Shown here one piece after another: positions 52,339 through 61,064 of a stretch of 64,000 bases of DNA. Both the position numbers and the translations under genes were made by a program. Each line of letters begins with the position of its first letter. The stretch's first letter is position 1. The DNA lies in the NCBI RefSeq assembly GCF_014844035.1, contig NZ_CP062159.1, forward strand, positions 1,488,001-1,552,000. The letters run 5' to 3'. The notes under the pieces were generated by a model. The model searched no databases. It saw nothing but the letters and a program-made list of their open reading frames with translations, and was not told where the DNA came from. The DNA comes from Flavobacterium sp. MDT1-60 (GTDB lineage: Bacteria > Bacteroidota > Bacteroidia > Flavobacteriales > Flavobacteriaceae).

Positions 52339-53823
52339 GTGAATACAAAGTCCTATTTTTTTCAGTCTTTCGCAATTGTCGCACTGGCATTCATCGCCTT
52401 TATTGGATTCAAACAAGTTTTACCGGATAAAATCTTTTCGGATAGTAAAATAGATTCTAAAAATGTATTAATTGATAGTATGCTTTTAGAGTCGGTTGCG
52501 AATGACTCCTTGTCTTTGGAAAGTGATAGTATTGCTGAAGCTGAACAACAAGAAGCGCAGCAAGAAATTGTTTTTGAAAATACCGAAGGAATCGAATTTC
52601 CATCAGAAACGTTTGAAAACTATAAAGGATATCAATATTTGGTCTCGTTTTATGAAAAGCTATATCAATTAGAAAAAAATCCACAATCTAAAGTCCGTAT
52701 CGCGTATTATGGCGATTCTATGACGGATGGCGATTTAATTGTTCAGGACGTAAGAACAAATTATCAGGAACGTTTTGGCGGAAATGGAGTTGGGTTTGTA
52801 TCCATTACTTCAGAATCTGCTGCTTCGAGAGGTTCGGTAAAATCAGTTTATTCTAAAAACTGGAAAACGCAATCGTATTTAAATGTAAAGAGACCAATAA
52901 GCCCTTTTGGGGTAAACGGTCACGTATTTTTTGCAAATGATAAAGTCAATGCAACCTGGGTTCAATATGAAGTAGGAACCAATAAATATTCGACGACTTT
53001 AGATAATCCAGTATTGTTTTATGGAAAATCAACGAAAAGAGGAAATGTGAACTTTATCATAGGTAAAGATACACTTCGAAAAAATCTTGTTCCAAATAAT
53101 TTAGTTAACAGCTTAAAAGTGGTTTCTGGAAGTATAAAAGCATTCAAAGCTAATTTTGTCCATGCCGATTCTATTCCTATTTACGGTTTCAATTTTGATA
53201 ATGGAAGTGGTGTACATGTTGATAATTTTTCGCAGAGAGGAAACTCAGGATTGCCAATTTCGATGTTTGATGCCGATGTAATGAGGGCGTTCAATAACAG
53301 TCTAAAATATGATTTGGTTGTGTTGCATTACGGAACTAACGTCTTGAATTATGGTACCAAAAATTACCATTGGTACGAAAAAGGAATGAAAAAAGCCGTG
53401 AATAAAATAAAAGAGTCTTTTCCGGGAGTTTCTATTCTGATTGTTTCGACTGCTGATAAAGCAACCAAATATGATTTGGAAATGAAAACGGATTCGGCTG
53501 TTGTTCCTTTAATGAAAGCACAAAAAAGATATGCTTTAGAATCAGAATCCGGATTTGTGAATTTGTATACTTTAATGGGCGGAGATGGGTCTATGGTAAA
53601 ATGGGTTGATGAAACTCCGGCAAGAGCCAATAAAGATTACACCCATTTTAATCAGCGTGGTGCAAAAGCAATCGGCAGATTATTATACGATCAGTTGAAT
53701 AAAGGTTACGAAGAATATAAAATCTTACGAGAGAAACGTGATGCAACTTCTCGCCAGCAAAGGGCAGCGCGAAAAACAAACACAGATTCTGTTTCTGTAA
53801 AAAAAGATAGTCTAAATGAATAA
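52339..53823 (+). CDS. Membrane-anchored SGNH hydrolase of O-acylation operon
   Basis: A 494-residue protein starting at GTG, with one N-terminal membrane anchor (about 8-26) and an acidic linker (about 35-85). The SGNH domain has block I IAYYGDSMTDGD (Ser127), block III-like VVLHYGTN (Asn334) and block V DYTHFNQRG (Asp433, His436), so all catalytic residues are present. It belongs with periplasmic acyl transferases/esterases that act with MBOAT proteins. A basic tail (about 463-494) is unusual. The stop overlaps the next start by 8 bases. Confidence 0.85.
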   Translation: MNTKSYFFQSFAIVALAFIAFIGFKQVLPDKIFSDSKIDSKNVLIDSMLLESVANDSLSLESDSIAEAEQQEAQQEIVFENTEGIEFPSETFENYKGYQYLVSFYEKLYQLEKNPQSKVRIAYYGDSMTDGDLIVQDVRTNYQERFGGNGVGFVSITSESAASRGSVKSVYSKNWKTQSYLNVKRPISPFGVNGHVFFANDKVNATWVQYEVGTNKYSTTLDNPVLFYGKSTKRGNVNFIIGKDTLRKNLVPNNLVNSLKVVSGSIKAFKANFVHADSIPIYGFNFDNGSGVHVDNFSQRGNSGLPISMFDADVMRAFNNSLKYDLVVLHYGTNVLNYGTKNYHWYEKGMKKAVNKIKESFPGVSILIVSTADKATKYDLEMKTDSAVVPLMKAQKRYALESESGFVNLYTLMGGDGSMVKWVDETPARANKDYTHFNQRGAKAIGRLLYDQLNKGYEEYKILREKRDATSRQQRAARKTNTDSVSVKKDSLNE

Positions 53824-55237
53824 ACTTATTATTTTCTTCTGTTGTCTTTTTTTATCTCCAAATGATAAAATAGAAAAGACGGTCTCACTTCCAACATCCA
53901 AACCTATGAGTACTAAAACTGATACAACCGCAATTGATTCTTTTTCTGATGATAGGATTTATAACGCAAAAGTTTTAGAAAGTATTTTTCAGAAATTAAA
54001 TGAAAATGATGTACATCAAAGTCAAAAAATCAACATTGTTCATATTGGAGATTCTCACATTCAGAGTGATTTAATGACCAACGAAATTAGAAAAAACCTA
54101 CAGCAACGATTTGGAAATGCCGGCCGCGGTTTGGTTTTTCCGTATCAGTTAGCGAAAACAAACGGATCTTACAATGAGCGTTTTCGTTCAAACAGAACAT
54201 GGGAAAGTTATCGAAACATTCATCCGCATAAAAATTATCCGGTTGGTTTAAGCGGAATTGGACTTTGGAGAGACAATGGGGGTTTTGCAGTTGAATTGAA
54301 TGTAAAAGATCCTGCTTACAAATTCAATACAATTAAGATTATCACACCTCAAAATCAGAATATGTTTGATTTGGCAACATCATCACAAACCAATATTATT
54401 CAGTCGACAGAGCGAAAAGTAATTAAACATAAAATAAAAAAGGGTGAAGCAATTTCAACAATTGCAGATAAATATAATATTTCGGTTGCTGAAATTAAAC
54501 AAGCAAATGGTTTGAAATCGAATAACATTCGCGCTGGAAGAACATTGAAAATTCCGACGAATGAAACAAAACCAAAAACGATCAAAAGTTCAGCGTTTGT
54601 TTCTTTAAATGTCGAATCGGATTCTTTTTCACATTATTATAATTCTGAAAAGGCATTAGATAAAATATTTTTGATTCCGAATAAAGACGCTTCAAAATTT
54701 GAACTAAACGGAATTGTTTTAGAAAAAGATGCACCAGGATTACTTTATAGCAGTATTGGCGTAAATGGAGCAAAATTTTCAGATTATAATAAATATCCGT
54801 TATTCTTTGAGCAATTAAAAACTTTGCATCCGGACTTACTTGTTTTTTCACTAGGAACAAATGAAAGCTACGATCACATGGAAGCTTCGGCTTATATCAA
54901 AGAATTGCGCCAGTTTATAAAAAACATAAAGGATCAAAATATCAATGTTCCAATAATTGTGATGACGCCGCCGCCTTCTTTGCTTAAAGCAAGAAGACCT
55001 AATATTTACGTTCATGATTATGCAAAAAGTATCCTCGGAATTGCAAAAGAAGATGGTTTTGCAGTTTGGGATTTATATGATGAATTTGGCGGGATGGAAG
55101 GTGTCCGGAAATTAAAAGTAGAAAAATTAATTGGCCCGGATTATGTTCACTATTCGAAAAAAGGATACGAAAAACAAGGAAACTTGTTTACACAGGCGTT
55201 TTTAAAAGCATACGATAATTTTAAACTAAAAAATTAA
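53816..55237 (+). CDS. SGNH hydrolase with an internal LysM domain
   Basis: A 473-residue exported protein (short hydrophobic N-terminus, about 3-14, with cysteines CC that may be a lipobox-like site). SGNH block I is NIVHIGDSHIQSD (Ser80), GTN is at 347-349 and block V is DYVHYSKKG (Asp442, His445). A LysM domain (about 202-247; IKKGEAISTIADKYN, AGRTLKIP) is inserted between blocks I and III. LysM binds peptidoglycan or chitin-like glycans. The combination suggests an O-acetyltransferase or esterase that works on or near peptidoglycan. Overlaps its neighbours tightly. Confidence 0.87.
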   Translation: MNKLIIFFCCLFLSPNDKIEKTVSLPTSKPMSTKTDTTAIDSFSDDRIYNAKVLESIFQKLNENDVHQSQKINIVHIGDSHIQSDLMTNEIRKNLQQRFGNAGRGLVFPYQLAKTNGSYNERFRSNRTWESYRNIHPHKNYPVGLSGIGLWRDNGGFAVELNVKDPAYKFNTIKIITPQNQNMFDLATSSQTNIIQSTERKVIKHKIKKGEAISTIADKYNISVAEIKQANGLKSNNIRAGRTLKIPTNETKPKTIKSSAFVSLNVESDSFSHYYNSEKALDKIFLIPNKDASKFELNGIVLEKDAPGLLYSSIGVNGAKFSDYNKYPLFFEQLKTLHPDLLVFSLGTNESYDHMEASAYIKELRQFIKNIKDQNINVPIIVMTPPPSLLKARRPNIYVHDYAKSILGIAKEDGFAVWDLYDEFGGMEGVRKLKVEKLIGPDYVHYSKKGYEKQGNLFTQAFLKAYDNFKLKN

Positions 55238-55238
55238 G

Positions 55239-56924
55239 TTGATTACAATTGATAGCATAAATAATTGGTTTGTTCAAAACTTTGGGGAAGTTACTTTAGA
55301 ACAGGCTAAAAGCTGGTTTATTTATAATCCCGACGAAAAATTATTATTTAATACCGGTTTATTTCTGGGTTTATTTCTGGTTTTTTATTTTGTGTATGGT
55401 TTTTTACGCAAGACATTTTACCTGAGATTAACGTACGTTATTCTATTCTCGCTTTTCTTTTATTATAAATCAAGCGGAATTTACTTTTTACTATTATTAC
55501 TTTCTTCCGTAGTTGATTATGGTCTGAGCCAAATTATCTACAAGACCACTAAAGATAGTACGAAGAAATTATATTTGGTAATAAGCGTTATTCTGAATTT
55601 GGGATTACTTGGGTATTTCAAGTACATGAACTTCATGATTGTGACGTACAATGATATGTTCAATGGTCACTTTGCTCTTCATAATATTTTTCTTCCGGTC
55701 GGAATTTCGTTTTACACTTTTCAGTCGATGAGTTATATAATCGAGATTTATCGTGAAGAAATCAAACCAACAAAAAACTATATTGAATATTTGTTTTTCG
55801 TTTCATTTTTCCCGCAGTTAGTCGCAGGACCAATTGTGCGCGCAAAAGATTTTCTTCCGCAGATTTATCAAAAATTAAACCTGACAAAACAAGATGTAAA
55901 CAACGCTTTGTTTTTGATTATTGGTGGATTGATCAAGAAAACAGTAATATCAAATTATATATCAATAAACTTTGTAGATCGTGTTTTTGATACACCGATG
56001 AGTTATACATCATTCGAAAATTTAATGGCCTCTTACGGGTACGCCATTCAGATTTATTGTGATTTCTCAGGATATTCGGATATGGCAATCGGAATCGCTT
56101 TATTGTTAGGATTTAAATTACCGGCCAACTTTAGAACGCCTTATAAATCAACTTCGATAACCGATTTCTGGAGAAGATGGCACATTTCATTATCCACCTG
56201 GCTAAAAGATTTCTTATATATTTCTATTGGAGGAAACAGAGAAGGTTCCTTCGCCGGATTTTTATTCCCAAGTTTATTCTTTTTCGGATTATTACTTTGG
56301 GGAATTACAAGTTATAACACCAGTATAATTCCGTTAATAATAGCATTAAGCGGAATTGGACTTTTCTGTTTGTCATTTCTGCTTTCAAGCAAAAGAAAAC
56401 AAACTTTGGTAACTAATTTCAATCTCTTTACTACAATGCTTTTAGGCGGTTTGTGGCACGGAGCCGGAGCACAGTTTATTGTTTGGGGGGCATTACACGG
56501 ATTAGCTTTGGCTGTTCATAAAATTTTTACTGAATTTTTTCCATCTAAAAAAGATGGAAAAGGTCCAAACTTTTTATGGAGCTTCTTTTCAATAGTAATC
56601 ACATTCCATTTTGTAGTTTTCTGCTGGATCTTTTTCCGTGCCCGAGATTTCGAAACAGCGCTGCAGGTCATCAACAATATTGGCCAGTTAACTTTCGAAC
56701 CAGAAAATTGGAAAGCCATAGTTTTAGGTTACAAAAATGTATTTTTATTGATGCTGTTCGGTTACGTTTGGCATTTCTTACCAGAAGTTATCACAGACAA
56801 AATGAAATGGGTTTTTGATAATACACCGTTATTGTTAAAAGCCGTAATTCTGGGCTTCGTCTACTGGATCGTATACGCGACAGCAGTAGCAGGCTCACAA
56901 CCATTTATCTACTTTCAATTCTAG
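55239..56924 (+). CDS. MBOAT family O-acyltransferase, TTG start
   Basis: A 561-residue polytopic membrane protein with about 12 or more helices. Signature parts: PVGISFYTFQSMSYIIEIYR (about 153-172), FFPQLVAGPIVRA, YCDFSGYSDMAIG, DFWRRWHISLSTWLKDF (His315) and GGLWHGAG (catalytic His407). A ~50-residue extra stretch with two more hydrophobic segments stands between GGNREGS and LLGGLWHG. It transfers acyl groups, probably acetyl, out of the cytoplasm to the SGNH partners. The next ATG is far inside, so TTG one base after the previous stop is the start. Confidence 0.9.
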   Translation: MITIDSINNWFVQNFGEVTLEQAKSWFIYNPDEKLLFNTGLFLGLFLVFYFVYGFLRKTFYLRLTYVILFSLFFYYKSSGIYFLLLLLSSVVDYGLSQIIYKTTKDSTKKLYLVISVILNLGLLGYFKYMNFMIVTYNDMFNGHFALHNIFLPVGISFYTFQSMSYIIEIYREEIKPTKNYIEYLFFVSFFPQLVAGPIVRAKDFLPQIYQKLNLTKQDVNNALFLIIGGLIKKTVISNYISINFVDRVFDTPMSYTSFENLMASYGYAIQIYCDFSGYSDMAIGIALLLGFKLPANFRTPYKSTSITDFWRRWHISLSTWLKDFLYISIGGNREGSFAGFLFPSLFFFGLLLWGITSYNTSIIPLIIALSGIGLFCLSFLLSSKRKQTLVTNFNLFTTMLLGGLWHGAGAQFIVWGALHGLALAVHKIFTEFFPSKKDGKGPNFLWSFFSIVITFHFVVFCWIFFRARDFETALQVINNIGQLTFEPENWKAIVLGYKNVFLLMLFGYVWHFLPEVITDKMKWVFDNTPLLLKAVILGFVYWIVYATAVAGSQPFIYFQF

Positions 56925-56935
56925 TTAGGAAGGTT

Positions 56936-57135
56936 CAAAGGAACAAGGTTGCAGAGGCGCAAAGGTTTATATCCTTTGCGCTTTTTAATTTATAGCCATG
57001 GATTAAAGGATTAAAAAGATTTTTAATATCTGCTTAAATCTTTTAAATCTGCGTGAAACAAAAAACTTTGCGACTTTGCGAGCAAAAAAACATAGCGAAC
57101 TTTGCGTAAAATCTTTGCGCTCTTTGCGGTTAAAT
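56936..57135. repeat. CTTTGCG / CAAAGG-rich intergenic repeat region
   Basis: The region has GGTTCAAAGG words, then GGATTAAAGGATTAAAAAG, AAATCTGCG and several CTTTGCG copies, ending in CTTTGCGGTTAA. It shares its words with 21211-21418 and 25407-25485. No gene. It is a composite of intergenic repeat families of this genome. Confidence 0.55.
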
Positions 57136-57150
57136 GCCCTTAAATAAAAA

Positions 57151-57181
57151 TTGCCTGAAATATCTAATTAGATTATCTTTG
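57151..57181 (+). promoter_or_regulatory. Promoter of ffh
   Basis: TTG (57151-57153), 20 bases, TATCTTTG (57174-57181). Confidence 0.6.
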
Positions 57182-57203
57182 CACTTCAAATAAAGAAAAT
57201 AGT

Positions 57204-58556
57204 ATGTTTGATAATTTAAGTGATAAGTTAGATAAAGCGTTCCATATATTAAAAGGACACGGTAAAATTACAGAAGTAAACGTTGCCGATACCTTAAAAG
57301 AAGTTCGTCGTGCCTTATTAGACGCCGATGTTAACTTTAAAATTGCCAAAGACTTTACAACTAAAGTAAAAGAAAAAGCAATTGGTCAGGACGTTTTAAC
57401 AACACTTCAGCCAGGACAATTATTGGTGAAGTTGGTAAAAGATGAGTTGACTGAATTAATGGGTGGCGATGTTGCCGGAATTAATCTTTCAGGAACTCCA
57501 TCTGTGATCTTAATGTCGGGATTGCAAGGTTCTGGTAAAACGACTTTCTCAGGAAAATTAGCCAACTTTTTAAAAACTAAGAAAAATAAAAAACCACTTC
57601 TTGTAGCGTGTGATATCTACCGTCCGGCGGCGATTAATCAGTTGCATGTTGTGGGAGACCAAATAGATGTTGAGGTTTACTCAGAACCGGAAAATAAAAA
57701 TCCTGTTGAAATTGCTCAAAACGCAATCAAACATGCAAAAGCAAACGGTTTTAATGTCGTTATTGTCGATACAGCTGGTCGTTTAGCAGTAGACAAAGAA
57801 ATGATGGATGAAATTGCTCGTGTTCATAAAGCAATTCAGCCTCAGGAAACTTTGTTTGTTGTAGATGCCATGACAGGACAAGATGCGGTAAATACAGCAA
57901 AAGCTTTCAATGATATCCTGAATTTTGATGGAGTTATTTTAACGAAATTAGATGGTGATACTCGTGGTGGAGCAGCAATCTCAATTAAATCTGTTGTAAA
58001 CAAACCAATCAAATTTGTGGGTACAGGCGAGAAGATGGAAGCAATTGATGTTTTCTATCCGGATCGTATGGCTGAGCGTATTTTGGGTATGGGTGACGTT
58101 GTGTCGCTTGTAGAAAGAGCGCAGGAACAATTTGATGAAGAAGAAGCAAGAAAACTTCAAAAGAAAATCGCTAAAAACGAATTTGGTTTTGATGATTTCT
58201 TAACACAAATTCAGCAAGTAAAGAAAATGGGTAATATGAAAGACCTGGTAGGAATGATACCAGGTGCTTCAAAAGCCATGAAAGATGTAGAAATCGAAGA
58301 TGATGCTTTCAAACATATTGAGGCAATCATTCACTCGATGACGCCAATCGAAAGAAGCAAACCTGCCATTATCGATGTAAAAAGGAAGGCCAGAATCGCT
58401 AAAGGTTCCGGAACTAAAGTCGAGCAAGTAAATCAGTTAATGAAGCAATTCGACCAAATGAGCAAAATGATGAAGATGATGCAAGGTCCGGGCGGAAAAA
58501 ACCTGATGAAAATGATGGGAGGCATGAAAGGAATGCCAGGCGGAATGCCGAGATAA
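57204..58556 (+). CDS. ffh: Signal recognition particle protein Ffh
   Basis: A 450-residue SRP54 GTPase. N domain about 1-90, G domain with P-loop GLQGSGKTT (about 106-114), DTAGRL and TKLDGDTRGGAA, and a methionine-rich M domain from about 325 to the end (MMGGMKGMPGGMPR). It binds signal sequences and 4.5S RNA and delivers ribosomes to FtsY. Standard length and good promoter. folD follows after a hairpin. Confidence 0.96.
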   Translation: MFDNLSDKLDKAFHILKGHGKITEVNVADTLKEVRRALLDADVNFKIAKDFTTKVKEKAIGQDVLTTLQPGQLLVKLVKDELTELMGGDVAGINLSGTPSVILMSGLQGSGKTTFSGKLANFLKTKKNKKPLLVACDIYRPAAINQLHVVGDQIDVEVYSEPENKNPVEIAQNAIKHAKANGFNVVIVDTAGRLAVDKEMMDEIARVHKAIQPQETLFVVDAMTGQDAVNTAKAFNDILNFDGVILTKLDGDTRGGAAISIKSVVNKPIKFVGTGEKMEAIDVFYPDRMAERILGMGDVVSLVERAQEQFDEEEARKLQKKIAKNEFGFDDFLTQIQQVKKMGNMKDLVGMIPGASKAMKDVEIEDDAFKHIEAIIHSMTPIERSKPAIIDVKRKARIAKGSGTKVEQVNQLMKQFDQMSKMMKMMQGPGGKNLMKMMGGMKGMPGGMPR

Positions 58557-58563
58557 TAAAATT

Positions 58564-58616
58564 AAAAGTTTCAAGTTTCAGGTTTCAGGTTAGAGACTGA
58601 AATTTGAAACTTTTTT
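58564..58616 (+). terminator. Terminator-like hairpin after ffh
   Basis: AAAAGTTTCAAGTTTCAG (58564-58581) pairs with CTGAAATTTGAAACTTTT (58597-58614) with one mismatch, followed by T. Confidence 0.65.
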
Positions 58617-58711
58617 AATATAAAAAATATGAGTTTCGTTTAACTTGACTCGAGGCTAAAGCCGAATTGGCGCAGCAAACTTTAAACCTGAAACAAAAAT
58701 AACAAAACACA

Positions 58712-59596
58712 ATGCAACTACTAGACGGTAAAAAAACAGCAGAAGACATTAAAAACGAAATCGCAGCCGAAGTTCAATCCATAAAAGCAGCGGGAGGAAA
58801 AGTCCCTCATTTAGCAGCGGTTATTGTTGGGAGTAATGGAGCAAGTTTAACTTACGTAGGAAGTAAAGTAAAATCTTGCCAGCAAATTGGTTTCGATTCA
58901 ACTCTGGTAGCTTTGCCTCAAGATATTACCGAAGCAGATTTATTAGCTAAAATTAAGGAGTTAAATGAAGATGATAATCTTGACGGATATATCGTTCAGT
59001 TGCCTTTGCCAAAACATATTGACGAACAAAAAATTCTTTTAGCCATCGATCCTGACAAAGATGTAGACGGTTTTCACCCAACAAACTTCGGAAGAATGGC
59101 ATTGGAAATGGAAAGCTTTATCCCGGCAACACCATTCGGAATTATGGAATTGTTGGAGCGTTACAAAGTAGAAACTTCTGGAAAACATACTGTAGTAATT
59201 GGAAGAAGCCATATCGTAGGCCGACCAATGAGTATTTTAATGAGCCGTAAAGGAAATCCTGGAGATTCAACAGTTACGCTGACACATAGCCGTACTAAAA
59301 ACTTGGCAGAATTTACTAAAAATGCTGATATTATTATTACAGCTTTAGGAGTTCCTGAATTTTTAAAGGGAGATATGGTGAAAGACGGAGTTGTAATTGT
59401 TGATGTTGGAATTACTCGTGTAGATGATGCATCAAACGCAAAAGGTTATGTAATAAAAGGTGACGTTGATTTTGACGAAGTAAGCAAAAAAGCATCTTTC
59501 ATTACACCAGTTCCGGGTGGAGTAGGACCAATGACCATCGCGATGTTACTTAAAAATACGCTTCTAGCGCGTAAAATGAGAAGCGCAAGAAAATAA
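58712..59596 (+). CDS. folD: Bifunctional methylenetetrahydrofolate dehydrogenase/cyclohydrolase
   Basis: A 294-residue enzyme. Catalytic lysine lies in [14 protein letters not shown] (about 50-63), [13 protein letters not shown] and [15 protein letters not shown] are conserved, and the NADP-binding loop is [25 protein letters not shown] is near the end. It interconverts 5,10-methylene- and 10-formyl-tetrahydrofolate. Typical length. Confidence 0.96.
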   Translation: MQLLDGKKTAEDIKNEIAAEVQSIKAAGGKVPHLAAVIVGSNGASLTYVGSKVKSCQQIGFDSTLVALPQDITEADLLAKIKELNEDDNLDGYIVQLPLPKHIDEQKILLAIDPDKDVDGFHPTNFGRMALEMESFIPATPFGIMELLERYKVETSGKHTVVIGRSHIVGRPMSILMSRKGNPGDSTVTLTHSRTKNLAEFTKNADIIITALGVPEFLKGDMVKDGVVIVDVGITRVDDASNAKGYVIKGDVDFDEVSKKASFITPVPGGVGPMTIAMLLKNTLLARKMRSARK

Positions 59597-59617
59597 AATT
59601 TCATAAAAACACCTATA

Positions 59618-59652
59618 AACAAAGCCTATTCAAACGAATAGGCTTTGTTGTT
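59618..59652 (+). terminator. Terminator after folD
   Basis: AACAAAGCCTATT (59618-59630) pairs perfectly with AATAGGCTTTGTT (59637-59649), followed by T. The same stem core recurs after the CorA gene. Confidence 0.85.
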
Positions 59653-59700
59653 TTAATATATAATTAATACTTTAAAGTTTTTTGTCTTAAAAATAAAGGA

Positions 59701-59708
59701 TACTTTTG
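59701..59708 (+). promoter_or_regulatory. Predicted -7 box (TACTTTTG) of CorA-type gene
   Basis: TACTTTTG fits TANNTTTG. A TTG 16 bases upstream (59682-59684) is slightly close. The CorA start is 109 bases downstream, which leaves a long leader. Confidence 0.5.
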
Positions 59709-59732
59709 CCACACTTTAAAAAAAACTTCTCC

Positions 59733-59765
59733 AATGGACGATTATGATTCGTTAGTATTTAATTA
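59733..59765 (+). other. Ten-codon acidic leader ORF upstream of CorA-type gene
   Basis: ATG GAC GAT ... TAA would encode MDDYDSLVFN, starting 25 bases after the predicted -7 box. It ends 52 bases before the transporter start. It could be a regulatory leader peptide or chance. Confidence 0.3.
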
Positions 59766-59817
59766 AAAACAGCTTTTGATTTTTTCAAAATGCTATGCTA
59801 AAACCCTGTATTTTGAA

Positions 59818-60744
59818 ATGAAAGCCTTTTACACAAACAATAACGGATTTAAAGAAATACCTAAATGGAATCCAAACAGTTGGATTAACATTGAAGCACC
59901 AACAGAAGCAGAAAAAAAATATTTACTGGAAGAACTGCAGATTCCCGAAGCATTTTACAATGACATTGAGGATATTGACGAAAGACCTCGTATTGAGATA
60001 GAAGATGGCTGGACATTAATTATAATGCGCGTTCCTATAAAAAGTGAAGACATAAAACTTCCTTTTCAAACCATTCCTCTGGGTGTAATTTTTAAAGATG
60101 AAATATGTGTTATAATAACATTTTACAGAACAGAAGTTATCTCCGATTTTGCACTTTATTCACAGCGTAAAAATATTGAAGTCAAAGATAATGCTGATTT
60201 AGTTTTGCGATTACTGCTTTCGTCAAGTGTCTGGTATTTAAAATATTTGAAACAAATAAATCAGAAAATAAAATTAGCCGAAGATAATTTAGAGAAATCT
60301 ATTAAAAATGAAGAATTGCAAGCATTGCTACAAATCGAAAAATGTTTAGTATTCTTTATCACATCATTAAAAGCAAACGATGTTTTATTTCATCGAATTA
60401 AAAACTTAAAAGCGTACAAAGCAAACTATGATTCTGATTTGCTGGAAGATGTTGAGATAGAATTAAGCCAGGCGCAGGACACGGCAAATATTTACAGCAA
60501 TATTTTGACCGGAATGATGGACGCGTATGCTTCGGTAATTTCTAACAACATGAATAATATTATGAAACAGATGACTTCAATTTCTATTATTTTGATGATT
60601 CCGACATTAATCGCCAGTTTATATGGAATGAACGTCCCAAATGGTCTTGAAGAAAGTAAATATGGCATTTGGATTCTTCTTTTAATTTCGGTCGTTTTAT
60701 CTGCTTTTGGAGTGTTCTTGTTCAAACGAAGAAGATGGTTTTAA
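59818..60744 (+). CDS. corA: CorA family divalent cation (Mg2+/Co2+) transporter
   Basis: A 308-residue protein from ATG 59818 (KAFYTNNNGFKEIPKWN); the frame is open to TTG 59776 but without a better start. A long cytoplasmic helical domain is followed by two membrane helices near the C-terminus. The signature loop is YGMNVPNG (about 269-276), the GMN selectivity filter, and the protein ends with basic residues FKRRRWF. It forms a pentameric channel for magnesium or cobalt. The leader region may be regulated (see the small ORF). Confidence 0.92.
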   Translation: MKAFYTNNNGFKEIPKWNPNSWINIEAPTEAEKKYLLEELQIPEAFYNDIEDIDERPRIEIEDGWTLIIMRVPIKSEDIKLPFQTIPLGVIFKDEICVIITFYRTEVISDFALYSQRKNIEVKDNADLVLRLLLSSSVWYLKYLKQINQKIKLAEDNLEKSIKNEELQALLQIEKCLVFFITSLKANDVLFHRIKNLKAYKANYDSDLLEDVEIELSQAQDTANIYSNILTGMMDAYASVISNNMNNIMKQMTSISIILMIPTLIASLYGMNVPNGLEESKYGIWILLLISVVLSAFGVFLFKRRRWF

Positions 60745-60769
60745 TCAAAATTTAAAATTTAAAAATATA

Positions 60770-60803
60770 AAGGCCTATTCGTTTGAATAGGCTTTGTTAT
60801 TTT
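60770..60803 (+). terminator. Terminator after CorA-type gene
   Basis: GCCTATTC (60773-60780) pairs with GAATAGGC (60785-60792), followed by a T-rich run. Confidence 0.8.
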
Positions 60804-60810
60804 ATAATCT

Positions 60811-60923
60811 GGGCGTGACCGTATTTACAAAAGGCGCTATTTAACAGACCGCTTATGTGCGCCTTTCGCAAATATGGTCGGGCTATCCATGCTACTTCGG
60901 TAGCTTATTCCTGTCCCTCACGC
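60811..60923. repeat. Structured 113-bp intergenic repeat (GGGCGTG...CCTCACGC)
   Basis: It starts GGGCGTGACC and ends CCCTCACGC. Arms 60817-60837 and 60859-60879 form a 21-bp hairpin with three non-pairing positions (AAAGGCGC/GCGCCTTT core). GCTAC-TTCG-GTAGC (60891-60904) is a tight hairpin with a TTCG tetraloop. The GC-rich composition stands out. Elements with this GGGCGTG start and hairpin layout are scattered in flavobacterial genomes. Confidence 0.7.
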
Positions 60924-61015
60924 AGATCCCCGTTAATAAGAAGCTTTCATTTCGCAAGGTTTTCAAAACCATTTGGGTACAATTTTATTCATTAAATAAA
61001 AATATTCTTTTTTGC

Positions 61016-61044
61016 TTGTCATTTCAAAATAAAATATAACTTTG
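61016..61044 (+). promoter_or_regulatory. Promoter of membrane protein-regulator module
   Basis: TTG (61016-61018), 18 bases, TAACTTTG (61037-61044). The operator-like element overlaps the -7 box and transcription start. Confidence 0.65.
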
Positions 61045-61060
61045 CATTACAAAGTACTTT
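61039..61060 (+). promoter_or_regulatory. Operator-like element, site A (ACTTTG-N5-CAAAGTACTTT)
   Basis: ACTTTG and CAAAGT are an inverted repeat with five bases between, overlapping the palindrome AAAGTACTTT (61051-61060). The site covers the -7 box and probable start point of the first gene of the module. The same arrangement recurs at 62017-62038. Confidence 0.6.
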
Positions 61061-61064
61061 ATTT

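Noticed and set aside
60857..61039. A 60-residue open frame
   Set aside because: It lies over the GC-rich structured repeat and the promoter of the next gene; its composition follows the repeat, not codon use.
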